Part shown: positions 1 through 12,656 of the stretch, one piece after another
Layout: every line of letters begins with the position of its first letter
Numbering within the stretch: position 1 is the stretch's first letter
Source of the DNA: Otis tarda
Lineage: Eukaryota; Chordata; Aves; Otidiformes; Otididae
Length of the DNA: 64,000 bases
NCBI GenBank assembly: GCA_026413225.1
Contig: CM048552.1
Coordinates: 198,847,553 to 198,911,552 of the forward strand
Direction of reading: 5' to 3'
The notes under the pieces: generated by a model
The model's database searches: none
Told to the model about the DNA's origin: nothing
The model's input: only the letters and a program-made list of their open reading frames with translations
Made by a program: the position numbers and the translations under genes

Positions 1-663
1 GTTTATGCATACACGTTGTCCACAAAATATTCCATGCCCAGTTAAAAAGACACAGTGCATTAATGATGAAATGCTGTGATCTTTAAGCACAGGTCAGACA
101 GATATCCAGGGAACATCTCCACTGTCACTCTCTTACCCAGTATCTTATCTTATTCAGTAGCTGGGACTTTAAATTTGCAAGACAGTCAGCTGCAGCCCAA
201 AGGTGAACAATTTGTATCTGACTTCTGCATGCTGCAACTGCCTTTCCACAAGCTGGCAAGTATTCTTTTCTCCTGTTTTTATAACTTAAGTTTCCTGTCT
301 CTCTCACTGTAGAATAAATTATTGTTCCTCAGAGCACTAACTTGAAACTTGATAATAAATCTAATCTTTGCTTCAAAATACTGTTAGCCTTTCCTTCTAC
401 GTTGTAATAATTATTTAAATTTTTATCTCCATCTACAGGTTTTTAATTTATTAGGTATGTGATGATCAAGAAAATTTGGTAGGATGACAATCCATCACTG
501 GAAATTAATTTTACTAACTTGGTATAATAAAAAAATCCAGTGCAAAGTTAAATTAAATTCCATGGATTTAATCCAGTAAAGTTTGCTTTCACCTTTATTT
601 CATATATGTGATTCTAATAGCTTAAATTGCTTTTATGTGTTTTTCTTTTCCTTTTTTTTTCAG
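1..663 (+). other. 3' part of a POGLUT3 intron
   Basis: This is AT-rich sequence ending in a pyrimidine tract and CAG just before 664. No exon similar to the POGLUT3 N-terminus was seen here, so the first exon or exons are inferred to lie upstream of the window. Short open frames here have no recognisable content. Confidence 0.7.
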
Positions 664-861
664 GAAGAACACAGTTTAAAGTGGTAATTCAAGCACTTTC
701 TCCAAAAGAAGTCACCAGAATTTATACTCCTCGCCCTTTGGATAGAAATGATGGCACATTTCTTATGCGGTATCGGATGTATGGGAGTGTCAGAAAAGGG
801 TTAAAAATTGAGATACTTTATGGTGATCAGCATGTAGCTCAATCTCCTTATATTTTGAAAG
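664..861 (+). CDS. POGLUT3: POGLUT3 exon: filamin-like domain
   Basis: The exon encodes about 66 residues of the filamin/ABP280-type domain, including [19 protein letters not shown] and AQSPYILK. It starts and ends inside glycine codons. The acceptor is a T-rich tract plus CAG at 661-663. The donor used is at 862. A second GT six bases on (868) would add two codons, but family alignment favours the first. Confidence 0.93.
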
Positions 862-3800
862 GTAAAGGTATTTTTTAATTTAATGTAATGTGTGATAGTA
901 GCTGCAGAAATGCTATGGACTAATTTACTGCTAGAGGAAGAGGTGGGAAATTAGAAGTTTGTTTGCCCTTGTTCATGGGGTCTCATCACAAATGTCCTCC
1001 TTATACAGAGAAGCAAGCAGTGACAATCTCTACACATTGCCAAGTTACAGGACCTAGATGCCCAAGCATGTAGATTGTGGCCTCTGACTTTAAGGTTCTG
1101 TGTCTGGACATCTCCTCTTCCCTCCTGCGTAAGGAAATGGGGCAGATTTGGTAGGGAATAAGAGAGCAATGCTTGTATTTTTACTGGTTTCAAGTGGATA
1201 TTCGCTTAAACATCATGTTACTGTTATCTAAAGTAGAAAATGCTACCTACAAAAGTAAGGAGTTTGTCTTGTTCCCAACACTGTATAATGTAAATGTCTG
1301 TGTGATTTCTAAAAAGTGTGATCCCTCATAACAACAAAGATACTGTTTCTCTAACCAGACAATATTTAATTTTATTTCCATTAGCCCAATTAAATTCAGC
1401 ACAGGTCTATACTGTGGAAGAACTATTTAAAAGTGGGGAAGACAATGCAAATTGTTCTCTCATTCCAGATCTGCTTCTTTAATTTCCTTCTCTTGCTCTC
1501 AAATTGATAGCTGTTTAGGAAAGAAAAAAAAGATGAAGTTACTTCTCTGGAGAGTCTTGTTTCAGTTCACCACTACTTCTTCTAACCAGAATTTGGTACT
1601 TTTTTTTTTTCTATAAATAAAATTTCCTTAATACAAACTTGGAAATGTCTTAAAAATAAAACTTCTTCTTCAATAAAACTGTCCTGAGTCCTTAAGGTGG
1701 TAGCATGCCTTCTTCTTGCTGGTGCACATTTGCCAGCAGCCATGATACTATGACACAGGACAGAACCTGTGATTTGAAGTCCGTCTAATAAGGATTTTTT
1801 TTTTCATGCTCTGTGAGGCTTTTGCTTATACCTAAGCTCTCTGCTTCAAAAGGGCAGAAAGAATAGTTGATTGCACATAAAGAAAACACCTAGTGCCAGA
1901 GGTAAAGACTACTGTACCAAAGTTTTGATTTAGGCTAAAATTGAAACTGTAATACCTGAGCTTTGGTAGTTGTGGATAGTTAGAGCAATTCTACGTATTC
2001 TGCATGGTTGGCAGGTAGTACAATGGAGCTTCATTTTGCAGATTAATTTTACCCTGATAACAACTAATCTAGTATTTTGATTTCTGAAAAAGAGAATGTT
2101 GCTGTTTTCTCAGTGGCACTCCTAAATCCCAGAAATGTTATAGAGAGAATGATTTCCCAGGAACACTTTAGAAAACTTGGAATAAATAAGATTCAAGCAC
2201 TGTAATTTCTAGATTTATATGCCCATGTGTTTAGAGAATTATGATTGATGTAGAATCACAAATGTAGATGCTCAGTAATTTGTTTTCTGCAGGACCAGTT
2301 TATCATGAATATTGTGACTGTCCTGAAGAAGACCCTGAGATCTGGCAGAATGTTATGTCTTGTCCGTCTGAAGAACCTCAGATTACAAAGGACTTCATTT
2401 CTTTTCCCACCATTGATCTTCAGCGAATGCTTAAGGAAATCCCAACAAAGTTCAGTCAAACAAGAGGTGCTATCGTTCATTACACTATTCTCAATAATCA
2501 CATCTACCGTCGCTCCTTAGGGAAGTATACAGACTTCAAAATGTTCTCCGATGAAATGTTCCTGTCACTGGCAAGAAAGGTATCAGTTTCGATAATTTAA
2601 GACTATTAAGGCACATTCTAATATAGCAATACTGCATTTGTTGTATCTTCAGATTTATAATTCCTGAAGTAAGATTGTACTTCTGTTTTTTCATCAAGAT
2701 GACAGTATGTCTTTAGGGATCAGGCTGTAACTAATGTGGGGGGGTTGAGCTTGAAATTGCTAGGAAAGCTGCAGGGGCTAAGGTCCTACTGCGAGCCTTT
2801 TCCTGGCCTCTGTGAGTGTTCCTCAAGAAACTTGAAATTCATACCTTAAGCTCAGCTAAATCTGTATCATCTAGTAGGTTTATTGATTCTGCATGACATA
2901 AGAGAACTGAGGAATATATGTAAGAGTGAAAAACAGCTTCTACCTTTCTTGTTATCCTTTCTTGGATATGTATTTAGGTTCGCCTTCCTGATGTGGAGTT
3001 TTATCTTAATGTTGGAGATTGGCCAGTTGAGTTTCGGAAAGCTAATGATACACCTGGTCCCGTACCTGTCATTTCATGGTGTGGCTCTGTGGATTCAAGA
3101 GATATAGTCCTTCCAACGTATGATGTAACCCACTCAACTCTTGAAACTCTGCGTGGTGTCACAAACGATCTCCTTTCTATTCAAGGAAATACAGGTAACT
3201 TAGAGATCATGGATTTCGAAAGAGAATTTGTACATTCCATCAAAGCAGCAAGTTGCTTTCAAATAATGTGTTAAAGTCTTCAGTTCACAAGAGCCTTAGG
3301 AGGTCTCTTAATACAAGCAGGCTAGTCTTTACAGATTCTAAACACTTTCAGCACTGCTACTAAGCAGGTGTTTAATGTGGATTTAGAGCCAAAATTTAAG
3401 AAGTCCAGTTTACAATAATGGTGAACTTTAACTTAAAGGTATCCAGAAGATAGCTACTGTGACCTGTGGCAAGAAAAGTAAATCTAATGAAAAGGCCTTT
3501 CTCCTCAGTGAAGGACTTGAATATGTTCCTCCTAATCAAATCGCGGTACTTCCTGACAGTGATGTCACCCAATGTTGCTTACATAAAAATGAATTTGAAT
3601 CCTTAAAGAAGTAAACTAGTACTATGCTGCAGCCTCTTTCAAAGAGCAAAATACTGTCTGTATAAAAAAAAAATCTCAGAGTGTGATCTTCTGAATTGTT
3701 TTTCTAGCTTTGAAGGAAGAGTCAGTTTTACTGACAAGCGTCTAACCCCCCCAGAAATTAATGAATACTTAGGGCTCAGACAAATGGCATGAACTCCCTA

Positions 3801-6800
3801 AGGAGTAAAACTTGAGTGAGGAGGTATTTCTTTTTATTTGATTAGTTGACAGTTTCTCTTCTCTTTATTAATTTTTAAATTAAATATTTTAATTATCAGT
3901 TTGAAGCACTCTTCAACACACAGTCTTTACTGTGCTGCTTTTCCAATTGACAAGATAAGTGGAGACTTTAGTAGACCTTTTACAGAAATTTCCAGTAGAA
4001 GGATGAGGAGGGATATATTTAATGTTTTTAAAAGCAGGCAGTAAGAAGAGATTAAGTCTTTCAGGCTCTTGCTAAGTATCTTACGGACACAGTATAGCCA
4101 TTTTTTTTCCTTTTTAAGTCATCATTAAGTGATTCTTCAAAGACCTAACCAAGTTGCTGGGTAACAGAAGTGAATTTTACTAAAGAAATTTTGGTTATTG
4201 TGGCAGGCTTTATGGATGGAGAATTACTTTAATTATTAGTATTTTACTTATATAATTTGTTTGTAATCCCTTATGTAGCTTTCAAGTTATTTCATGTTAT
4301 TTAAACATAAAATCATTGAGTGGAAAAACAATTATCTGCTTTTCCTTTTGTAAGTGTCTCATTTTCTTGTCCCAAAATTCAAGCCAGAACTAGGAGTTTA
4401 AACCCTGTGATTAATAAGTGATTATAGATTCACGAGAAGTCATGCCTGTTTTACCACGTCTCTGAGTGTAATGCCACTGTCATAGCAAGTTCCTTATTTG
4501 CACTAAACATATCATGAACATTTCATTACTGTTTGCTTTTACCTTATCACTCAATGCTTGTAGGCCCATCCTGGGAAAACAAAACCGAGCGAGCCTTATT
4601 TAGAGGTCGAGACAGCCGAGAAGAACGTCTCCATCTTGTCAAGTTATCCAAGGAAAATCCAGAACTACTAGATGCTGGAATAACAGGATATTTCTTCTTC
4701 AGAGAAAAAGAAAAAGAGCTGGGAAAGGTTCCGCTGATGGGCTTCTTTGACTTCTTTAAGGTAGCAAGCAAATTATAGTCTTGAATGAATTTTGCTGTCA
4801 GGTTCTTACCAACTGAAAAGACAAGGCTTACTTTTGCTAATTCCATTCAGTAAACAAAAAAATTATGTTACACTGGGAAACGCTGGTCCATGCAGGGTAG
4901 ATAGACCACCTGTAATCAAAGTCATAGTGTGATACACTTCTGAAGAAAGCCATTATACTTTTTTTGTGGAGTCCCTTAGAGTTCTTGGGAGATATTTTTT
5001 TTTTTAATACATTGAGCGATTTGATTTCTCACCATCAGGGTTTTTTTTGGGGAGTTTGGGGGGGGCGGTAAATATGAAAACAATGGACACAACAGGGCTT
5101 TGAGCTACCTGGTCTAGTGCAAGGTGTCCCTGGGCAGGGCAGGGGCGTTGGAACCCGGTGATCTTTAAGGTCCCTTCCAACCCAAACCGTTCTATGATTC
5201 TTTGATAAATTGTGTTCATTCCAAGTAGGTTATGGATGTCAGGAACAGTCCTTGTAGTAACAAGTTAGAAAAATAGATGAGTGTTTTTGTTGCACTTTAA
5301 CACACAAATTCCACTGCAACAGAGGTATAAAACTGAAAGAGGCAGAGTCCTGTAAAAAGCAATTATAATATATGGCAATTGAAGTTGTGTTCCAGAGATG
5401 AATATATCAGAAATGCTGTAACAGCAAAGAGCATCTGCCAGAGCAGTATATTCATGGTTACTTTTAGTATAATGTTTCAGATTATTTCATACAATAATAG
5501 ATGTTTCCAATTATTCTACTTAATAATATAATTTTAAGTAAAAATAAATTCACTCTTCTGAATTTAAGTGTACATTATTCTTATTTCCTTCCCAGCTCTA
5601 CCCCTTGCTCTATCCCAGGACATTTTAATAGAATACTTATCAGGCAGTTCATGTGACACAAAGGTTCTTGACTGTCAGTCTTGGGTGGAAAACAAATTCT
5701 TTTTCCATTATGTTCTCCAGGACACCATGAAACTACACGTGCTTAACACTAAAACAGGTCTGAAGATGAGAATTAATAAACACAATTATGTTTTACCTGT
5801 AAAAATAATCTTTTATATGGTCAGTGTTCCAATTCCAAACATTTCACCTTTTTTTCCTCTTTCTTCACATTGTAGTACAAATACCAAGTGAATGTAGACG
5901 GGACTGTAGCAGCTTACAGGTTTCCATACCTCTTGCTGGGTGACAGCCTAGTATTGAAACAAGATTCCCAGTACTATGAACACTTTTATATTGGATTAAA
6001 ACCATGGAAACATTATGTTCCAGTTAAGAGAAACTTAGAGGACTTGCTAGAGAAAATCAAATGGGCTAAGGTAAGTTCCATTACTAATTCAAGTTAAAAG
6101 TGATAAACAAAGATGTAAATAATTTATCTTAATACTCTCTTTTTTTTTTGTATTTCCACATATGTATTTTGCATGAACTCTACCGAGATCTTTGGGTAAA
6201 GAAAATACATTTAGTAGAAGGTGGGAAGGCTTTAATTCAAGTAACAATCTGTATTCAGGGAAATATTTAAGAATTCATTTTAGGTATATGCAGAAGTGTT
6301 TCATGAGTCAGAGCCTTAGTACGTTGACTAATGCGGGTAATTTTCAAAGGAACGCCCAGAATCCAAGATACTACTTAATTAATTCTATTGCTTTTCTTTT
6401 TAGTTCCTGGCTAGAACAGAAGTCATTGCATATTCTGTTTGAACGTACAAAAAATCACTGCTCTGTAACATGCTCAGAATAAGAGGCTGGGATTCTGTAA
6501 CCAAACAAACCGGTACAATTACGTGATTGAAAACACCATTTGTGCTTTAAGTTTAGCTATTGAGTTAAAAACATAGTGTTCTGACAGTACTGTAGTTCTT
6601 CATAAACAATCAGATGAGAATACTAAAAGCTTTGAAATACAGACCTAAAAAACTTGAGAGTAGGTACATTAATTCAAGCAGAGGTTTTTTTTAAAAGGAA
6701 AACATTGAATTGCATTGCATAGGAGAGGACAACAGCTGTGGCTTTATCTTCTGTAAAACTAAGTATGTGTGGGAGATGTCAGACCTGAGTTTGAAGACGC

Positions 6801-8179
6801 TTGTGGCTTGGACAAAACAGTAGAGCAGTAATGAACTGAATTTTCAAAATTGTACAATTATCCATGAAAGTTGTTTATGATAGCCCTAAGGTACCAGTTG
6901 TGACCATAAAAGCAATCCAGTATTTAAAAAAATCTGCAATTTAAAGTGTGCCTTTGCACTCTACCAGTAATTGCCCATAAAGTTGCAGATTTGAATACCC
7001 CTTTAATAAAACTTCTAATGCCAGCCAGGCTTTGAGTAACTCACTGATTGCTCTATTATTCATTTGTTTTGTCTCAATTTTCCAGGAAAATGATGAAGAA
7101 GCAAGAAAAATTGCTAAAGAAGGACAACTAATGGCAAGAGAATTACTTCAGCCTCACAGGTTTTACTGCTACTATTATAAAGTGCTCCAGGTCAGTACAA
7201 TAGATCACTTTATTACTTCCCCCCAACTGCTACTGCTACTGATGCTGCAGATTTCATATTCAGTCCTTACTTACATCAATAGCAGGCATGGTTCTTAGTA
7301 TTCACAGGAGATCAGTGTGAAGAGCTTTGCTAAAACTTGCTTCATCATTAAAGAGGCAACCTGACATAATAGTTGTTTTACAGAATCAGAGATTTTTTTT
7401 TTGCCACCATCCCCACAGTCAGACCTGTTTTCAGTGTTATTTGGTACGTAGTTTCTAATAGATGTAGGAGATAAGAAAGCTGTGTAAAGCTTTCCTTTTC
7501 CCCTTCCTACTTATCCCCTCATGAACCATTCCACTGTATTACAAAACAATGAATACATGGAAGAGAAATTCCGGAAGTATGGCTAGTAGAGTGGTAAGCG
7601 GTGAAGCAGGCCAAACAGTCATTGCTTCCCTAGGAGATGCAAATCTCTAGTGAGAGAAGTTTCTGTTCTCTGAAAGTACTAATTTCTTTTTCCTGTTTTG
7701 CTGTGCGAAGTTAGATCTCAGCTTCAACAGCCACAGGTTGACACAAAGCTTGGAACTGTTCAGTGTACTAAAATGACAGCATTATCTGCATAAAGTGGTT
7801 AGAGGCAGAAATAATGACAATATTCAAATTACCATTAATAATAGGACAGGGGAAAACATTAAAGGAGGTTTTCAGAGGCAGTGTAGCCTACTAGTAGGTG
7901 TGTTATAAAGACACCTCGTAAACAGGTTGTAAACAATGCCATAAGGAACCTGGATAAAGGCAAGCTTGTGAGTGGAAGGGAGGGGGAAAATTCTGTTTCA
8001 TGAATTATACGTTGGTGCTTATAGCATTCTTAAATGTTGTTTACATATTTCAGAAATACGCCAAACGCCAAGCCAGCAAACCTGAAATACGGGATGGAAT
8101 GGAACTTGTACCTCAGCCTGATGACCAAGACTCACTATGCAGTTGCCACAGGAAAAAGCCTTTAAGGGAAGATCTATAA
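664..8179 (+). CDS. POGLUT3: POGLUT3 (KDELC2), protein O-glucosyltransferase 3, seven C-terminal coding exons
   Basis: Coding exons are 664-861, 2293-2579, 2978-3194, 4564-4760, 5876-6070, 7086-7190 and 8054-8179. All have GT-AG borders and join in phase to about 441 codons. The human protein is about 507 residues, so roughly 65 N-terminal residues (start codon, signal peptide, start of the filamin-like domain) lie upstream of the window. The product is a soluble ER-lumenal GT90 (CAP10-like) enzyme that, by family knowledge, transfers glucose from UDP-glucose to serine in EGF repeats of Notch and other proteins. Visible parts in order are the end of the filamin-type domain, the linker [15 protein letters not shown], the GT90 domain with [10 protein letters not shown] and [14 protein letters not shown], and a C-terminal REDL. 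REDL is a KDEL-like ER-retrieval motif. Paralogue POGLUT2 is the main alternative, but the linker and C-terminus match POGLUT3 better, and the convergent ATM neighbour agrees. No lesion was seen. Confidence 0.96.
2293..2579 (+). CDS. POGLUT3: POGLUT3 exon: linker and start of GT90 domain
   Basis: It encodes the Cys-containing linker [15 protein letters not shown] and the GT90 start with [19 protein letters not shown]. It begins in the glycine codon opened at 861 and ends in phase 0 at LARK. Acceptor CAG is at 2290-2292 and the donor GT at 2580. Confidence 0.95.
2978..3194 (+). CDS. POGLUT3: POGLUT3 exon: GT90 domain
   Basis: It starts at [16 protein letters not shown] and includes [18 protein letters not shown] and [14 protein letters not shown]. 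The acceptor is TTTAG at 2973-2977 and the donor GTAACT at 3195. The exon ends one base into a codon, which 4564 completes. Confidence 0.96.
4564..4760 (+). CDS. POGLUT3: POGLUT3 exon: GT90 [10 protein letters not shown] segment
   Basis: It encodes [20 protein letters not shown], then [12 protein letters not shown] and LMGFFDFFK. The [10 protein letters not shown] stretch is a hallmark of the GT90/CAP10 family, in the donor-substrate half of the fold. It ends in phase 0 at GTAGCA. Confidence 0.96.
5088..5210 (+). mobile_element. CR1 LINE 3' fragment in a POGLUT3 intron
   Basis: A short 5'-truncated CR1 in plus orientation. It contains GATCTTTAAGGTCCCTTCC and ends in TTCTATGATTCT, the usual CR1 3' terminus. 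A G-rich run (5049-5067) lies just upstream. Confidence 0.85.
5876..6070 (+). CDS. POGLUT3: POGLUT3 exon: GT90 nucleotide-sugar binding region
   Basis: Sixty-five codons begin [15 protein letters not shown] and run through [20 protein letters not shown] to EKIKWAK. The DG..AA.R.PYL...S.V.KQ pattern is typical of GT90 glucosyltransferases. Both ends are phase 0. The donor is a full consensus GTAAGT. Confidence 0.96.
7086..7190 (+). CDS. POGLUT3: POGLUT3 exon: C-terminal helices of GT90 domain
   Basis: Thirty-five codons start [20 protein letters not shown] and end YYYKVLQ. The acceptor is TTTTCCAG and the donor GTCAGT. Both ends are phase 0. Confidence 0.95.
8054..8179 (+). CDS. POGLUT3: POGLUT3 last coding exon with REDL ER-retrieval tail
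   Basis: It encodes [20 protein letters not shown], then a CSCHRKKP segment and the terminal REDL before TAA at 8177-8179. The tail sits where other family members carry KDEL-like motifs and should return the enzyme from Golgi to ER. Confidence 0.95.
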   Translation, partial: KYAKRQASKPEIRDGMELVPQPDDQDSLCSCHRKKPLREDL

Positions 8180-9267
8180 CTGTACCAGATGGAGAAAATC
8201 ACCCACTTGCAATGCAAGAATTTAAATAGGAATTAAGCTGTGAAATCTAAGACACTTATGCACTGGCAAACATTCTTAGTTATGTATTCTTCTTATATTT
8301 ACATATCCTTTTTCACACTGACTCTGATCTACAATGTTGGTTCCCACAATTTTGTCTCCATGACCACCACCAGACAGATACTGAGCCTGTAATGGGAGTG
8401 TCTAGGGGATTTGTTTGATGTTCTGCATCATCAGGAAGAAGAGCACAGTGCTGCTCGTGTTCCAGCTGGGACCTAGTTACCAAAGTTTTATGAGGAACCA
8501 GTCATCCACAAAAGATCCTCCGTGAGTCAGCGCAAGTTATTCTAAAGAAGCATTTGCAACATACTAAAACAGTGTTATGATTTCTTCATAAAGTTTACCC
8601 TCAGTGTTACATTGTTTATTGTATACAAAACAATTTTCTAACTAGACAAAGAAAATGAATATTTGAGATTTACAGATACCAAATCTGGTGTTGTTTTGAG
8701 ATTATTTTGTGGTCTATGACAGATAACAGAATAGAGAACATGATATAATACTTACCGAGTTCAGAGGAAAATGGAGAGGAAGGGGAGAGATCAGAAGAAT
8801 ATTTTTGTAAGCACCATGGCTGTCAATCACCAAAATGAAATGCTGCTTTAAAGCAGACTGTGTAGCTATCACAGTCCCAGTGCTTTGAGTGCCAAGACAC
8901 CACTCTGAAGAGCTTTCCCCTGCCAATGACCATGTCTGTGAACATAGGCACAGATCCGCAAAAGGACATAGGCATTTCAGATGAGACCAGGTGAAATAGT
9001 AGTGTTTTAGTTCAACAATACAATCTACAGTATTCCAGGTTACTTGAGTATTGACACATCTGAAATTTGTTAGTAGACTTTTAGACCACCTAGGTTTAAC
9101 TTCTCTGTAGAGCTAAGGATGCTGCCATCTTTTTCACTGGGATTCCTGAACTACTTTTTCCTGTGCCTGAGTCCCCAGAGGGATCTTAACCATTTCCTGA
9201 ATGTAGACCATACCTAACCTTATACTGAGATCAGACAGCAGATCAGACTTCATTGTTTTGGTTCAAA
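8180..9267 (+). other. POGLUT3 3' UTR / downstream flank
   Basis: Non-coding sequence follows the POGLUT3 stop. It probably includes most of the 3' UTR. I see no canonical AATAAA before the CR1 fragment at 9268; the first clear one is at 9757. Open frames here, such as a minus-strand one at 8714-8926, show no domain. Confidence 0.5.
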
Positions 9268-9551
9268 CATAGAATCATAGAATGGTTGGGGTTGGAAGGG
9301 ACCTTCAAAGGTCATCTAGTCCAATCCCCCTGCCAGGAGCAGGGACATCTCCAACCCGATCAGGTTGCTCAGAGCCTCATCCAGCCTGGCCTTGAACGTT
9401 TCCAGGGATGGGGCATCCACCACCTCTTTGGGCAACCTGTTCCACTGTTCTACAACTCGCATTGTAAAAAAATCTTTCCTAATATCCAATCTAAATCTAC
9501 CTCCCTCTATTTTAAAACCATACCTATGACAGAAAAACTTATGTTGCACTT
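9268..9551 (-). mobile_element. CR1 LINE fragment downstream of POGLUT3
   Basis: Minus-orientation CR1. The reverse-complemented tail (AGAATCATAGAATGG) is at 9269, and the minus strand encodes the reverse transcriptase C-terminal segment RFRLDIRKDFFTMRVVEQWN with PLET/VVDAPSLE-like sequence. It is 5'-truncated near 9550, so it is a dead copy. Confidence 0.92.
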
Positions 9552-12500
9552 TCTATGTAATAGTCTAGGGGCTGAAGACCGTACTGAGCAGTTGTGAAGC
9601 CAGTTGTCCTCCTTGGTTTGATTGAAAGCCATTTTTCCAGAGAGTGCCTTAGCTCCAGACTGGAGAGGACGTCTTCAGGTCTTCCACTGAAGTGTGCAGC
9701 CATGAAGCTAACAATACAAAATTCACAGGGCTAGAAGGAGCTGGTCATACCATTGCAATAAAGAGTGCCTTTGGGTGGGGCGGAGGAAAAATCCTTGTCC
9801 TGGATATGGCTCCCAACACTTCTGTTGATTTTTACCCAAGTTTGTCTACTTCGAAATGCATAAACAGTCCTGGAAGGAGAGACCACTGCCAATACAAAGA
9901 CCAATGGCCAGAAGCCAACCTGTTCCTGTCCTCTGCCTTTTCTTCTTGGCTAATGTAGCCTGCTTGAGCAGCTTCCTACTGAGCTACACTCAGATAATGT
10001 CTTCCGTGGAAACCAAATTCTCCCTACACAAAAAGGAATAGAAATGCCTTAAGATAGTGGACTTGTTTAATTGTTTAGGTGACCAAAATTTAGTGCTCTG
10101 CACCTCATGCAGGCTTCATTCTTGGTTCTACACTGCAAGTTACTCTCATAAAATACATAAAACAAAATTTCTGCACTAGAACAGGAAGAAAGACTAGAAT
10201 TTCCAGTATGCTAAATAAGGAAAGAACTTCGGGTTTCTAAAGAGGTTAATGCAACTGTCCGTCAGTCATTTATTACATTTTGCCAGTTAAGAAAAAACCT
10301 GGAACATGTTGCTCTACCCATCATCCTCTTTGTCCTGGTTGTAACACTAATATATATAGTGGTTTTATTTTTGTTTAGCATGACAACCAGTCGTAGAAAT
10401 TCAGAATATGTTCAGCTCATCTGACATAAAATTTACTACAGCACAATTCAGGAAGAAGGTTCCATTGCTGAAGCAGACACTTGAAACTGAGTATGTCTTC
10501 CTCCTTCCGTGTGTACAGTCATTCTTACTATATGATATAATCTTATTTTGTGATATTATCCATTATACCATATGCATTTTATATTCACCAGTATTTATGG
10601 AAGTGGTGTGCTCAGCAAAGGCAATTAAGCATACCACATGGTTGAAGCAACAAAGTTTTCCACCTTTCACACATATATTACAAATGGAAAGTCCAAAAAT
10701 TATCTGTTTATATTTTAAAAACTGGGAGGGAACAGGGGGGAGTCATGGCACATCCTTTAGGGTTCTTTGGAAATATCTGTGTAGGAAAACTTTCCTGGGT
10801 TGAAACAGAAGTATTTCAAACTGGAAGAAGAATCAGATAAAATCTAAATGGTCAGGAATATAAATAAATGTGAGTATTTCATCACTCCTTTCTTCCCTTG
10901 TAAAAAGGGAAAAAAAGTATTCTAAATTCTTCTCTTGACAAAAAAAAAAAAACTTGCTTTTTTAATAAGCATCCCTTCAAAGCAAAGACTAGTTTGTCAC
11001 AGAGTGCCTTAAAGGTGCTTTTATAGCTTAAAGGCAAGAAATATCCTGGAAAATATGAATACATTCATCTTCCTGCCAAAATCAAAAAACAGTAGAGACA
11101 TGGTAGAACTTTCATTAAAAGTGCATAGTCATTTGAGAAAATCTGGTTCAGTTTATAACTACCGATCTTCCAAAGATAAAACAAGGCAAAGCCTTTCTTC
11201 TTTCCATTGGTGGTACTATATGCAATGTCAATTGTAATGAACAGCAGTCATAACAATTGCTCCCCCCCCGGACAGAAAAGATGTCAGATCTGTTTTAGTT
11301 TGATGACAGGATGATACTTATTGGCCTGGTATGTTACAGGAATTGCTAACTATTCAGTAAAGCCTGTTCAGACAAGTAAAGTGTAATACATACATTGCAC
11401 TATTTTTAAGCGACATACATACACTAGTTTCTATTACTCTACAGTAGTTCTTGAACAGCAACCAAGTAAATCTCTTGTACTCCTAGCAGTTGGTGGTAAT
11501 TTTAAGAAATAGTTACCATACCACAGTACTGAATTTTGCTCCAGTAATTTCAGCTTTTAATGCACAACATAGGATTTAATATGGAGAGTAAAATCTGTCC
11601 TGTTTTCATCAATGTTAGTAATTTTTAACACACTGTAGAACTTCTCACTGATGACAGAGACTGGTAGGTTTGTTTGAAATAGTATGTCCTGAAGTACAGG
11701 GACAATATTTTCAAACATAGGAATCTACATAGTAGTGGTCTGACTTGCAAAAATGTTGATCATGCAGAGTCTTTACTTAAGGTGTCTTATTTTCAGATCC
11801 CTTTAACCTTAACAGTAGCTTCATCCAGTGAGCACTCCAGAAAATTAGTTCTTTTATGTTATGTCATATGTATGTCCTGATATATTTAGGCACCTACATT
11901 TGGAAATACTCACCTAACCTCAATTTCATCTTGAAATGAGAACTAGTTAGGCATGATCTGTTGAACATAAAGGAGATATAAATTCAGTAAATTTTTAGAC
12001 TGTATTTTTTGAGATTTACCTCAAGAAAATGAATATACTAGTTTCATGACAGTATTGTGCCAGATCTGCCTTGTACAATCATAATTAATAAAACCTGTAA
12101 TCAAAGCCTCCCTGATGGAATGTTAGATTCAAGCATCCATCCTGGGAAGTACACGCCCGACATTTATTACATTAGAAAGTAAATTATTTAGCTAGGGAGG
12201 AGAGCTGACAGGAAAAACATACATCACCTGTTTGAGCACGTTTGAGAAGCTTGCAAAGAAATGATAATAAGGAAAAGAAGCATTACATAAACCTAGGATA
12301 TCATCAGCTCCTTTACCACTTCAGTTTTTCAAACATGGTCTCTGTAAGGGCAGTGATGAAGTGCAAGATTTTTATATAAATGTATTATTGTTTAAATTTA
12401 AAAACATTAAATTAAATGTTTAAAATGGATTTAACCACTAGAATCTTCTCGTCTGTGAATACTTTTACAGCATTTTAATGAGGCTATACGAGTACTAATG

Positions 12501-12656
12501 CTTGGCTTTTGTTTTGAGTTGTTAATAATGTAAGAAATTACATACTGTAGAGAGTTATGGCACTAATTTTGTATTTTGCTGTAAGAATATGGGAAAAATT
12601 ATTATTTTTCATGTCTGTTTGAAGACATTTGAGACATCTGTAGCACATACCTCAAT
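9552..12656. other. Intergenic, no gene recognised
   Basis: AT-rich unique sequence. A 131-codon plus-strand open frame (10408-10803) is the longest here, but it has no recognisable motif, biased composition or splice context, and is probably chance. C11orf65 would be expected in or near this interval, but no matching exon was seen. Confidence 0.5.
9757..9762 (+). terminator. Candidate POGLUT3 poly(A) signal AATAAA
   Basis: The hexamer lies about 1.6 kb past the POGLUT3 stop, followed within 30 bases by a GT-rich stretch (GGGTGGGGCGG). It is a candidate only. If used, the 3' UTR would contain the CR1 fragment at 9.3 kb. Confidence 0.3.

Noticed and set aside
76..312. Possible N-terminal POGLUT3 exon in the first 660 bases
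   Set aside because: Neither open frame there resembles a signal peptide followed by filamin-like sequence, and neither ends in a donor of the right phase.
10408..10803. 131-codon plus-strand open frame downstream of POGLUT3
   Set aside because: AT-rich composition, no motif, no splice or promoter context, and no resemblance to C11orf65. Treated as chance.
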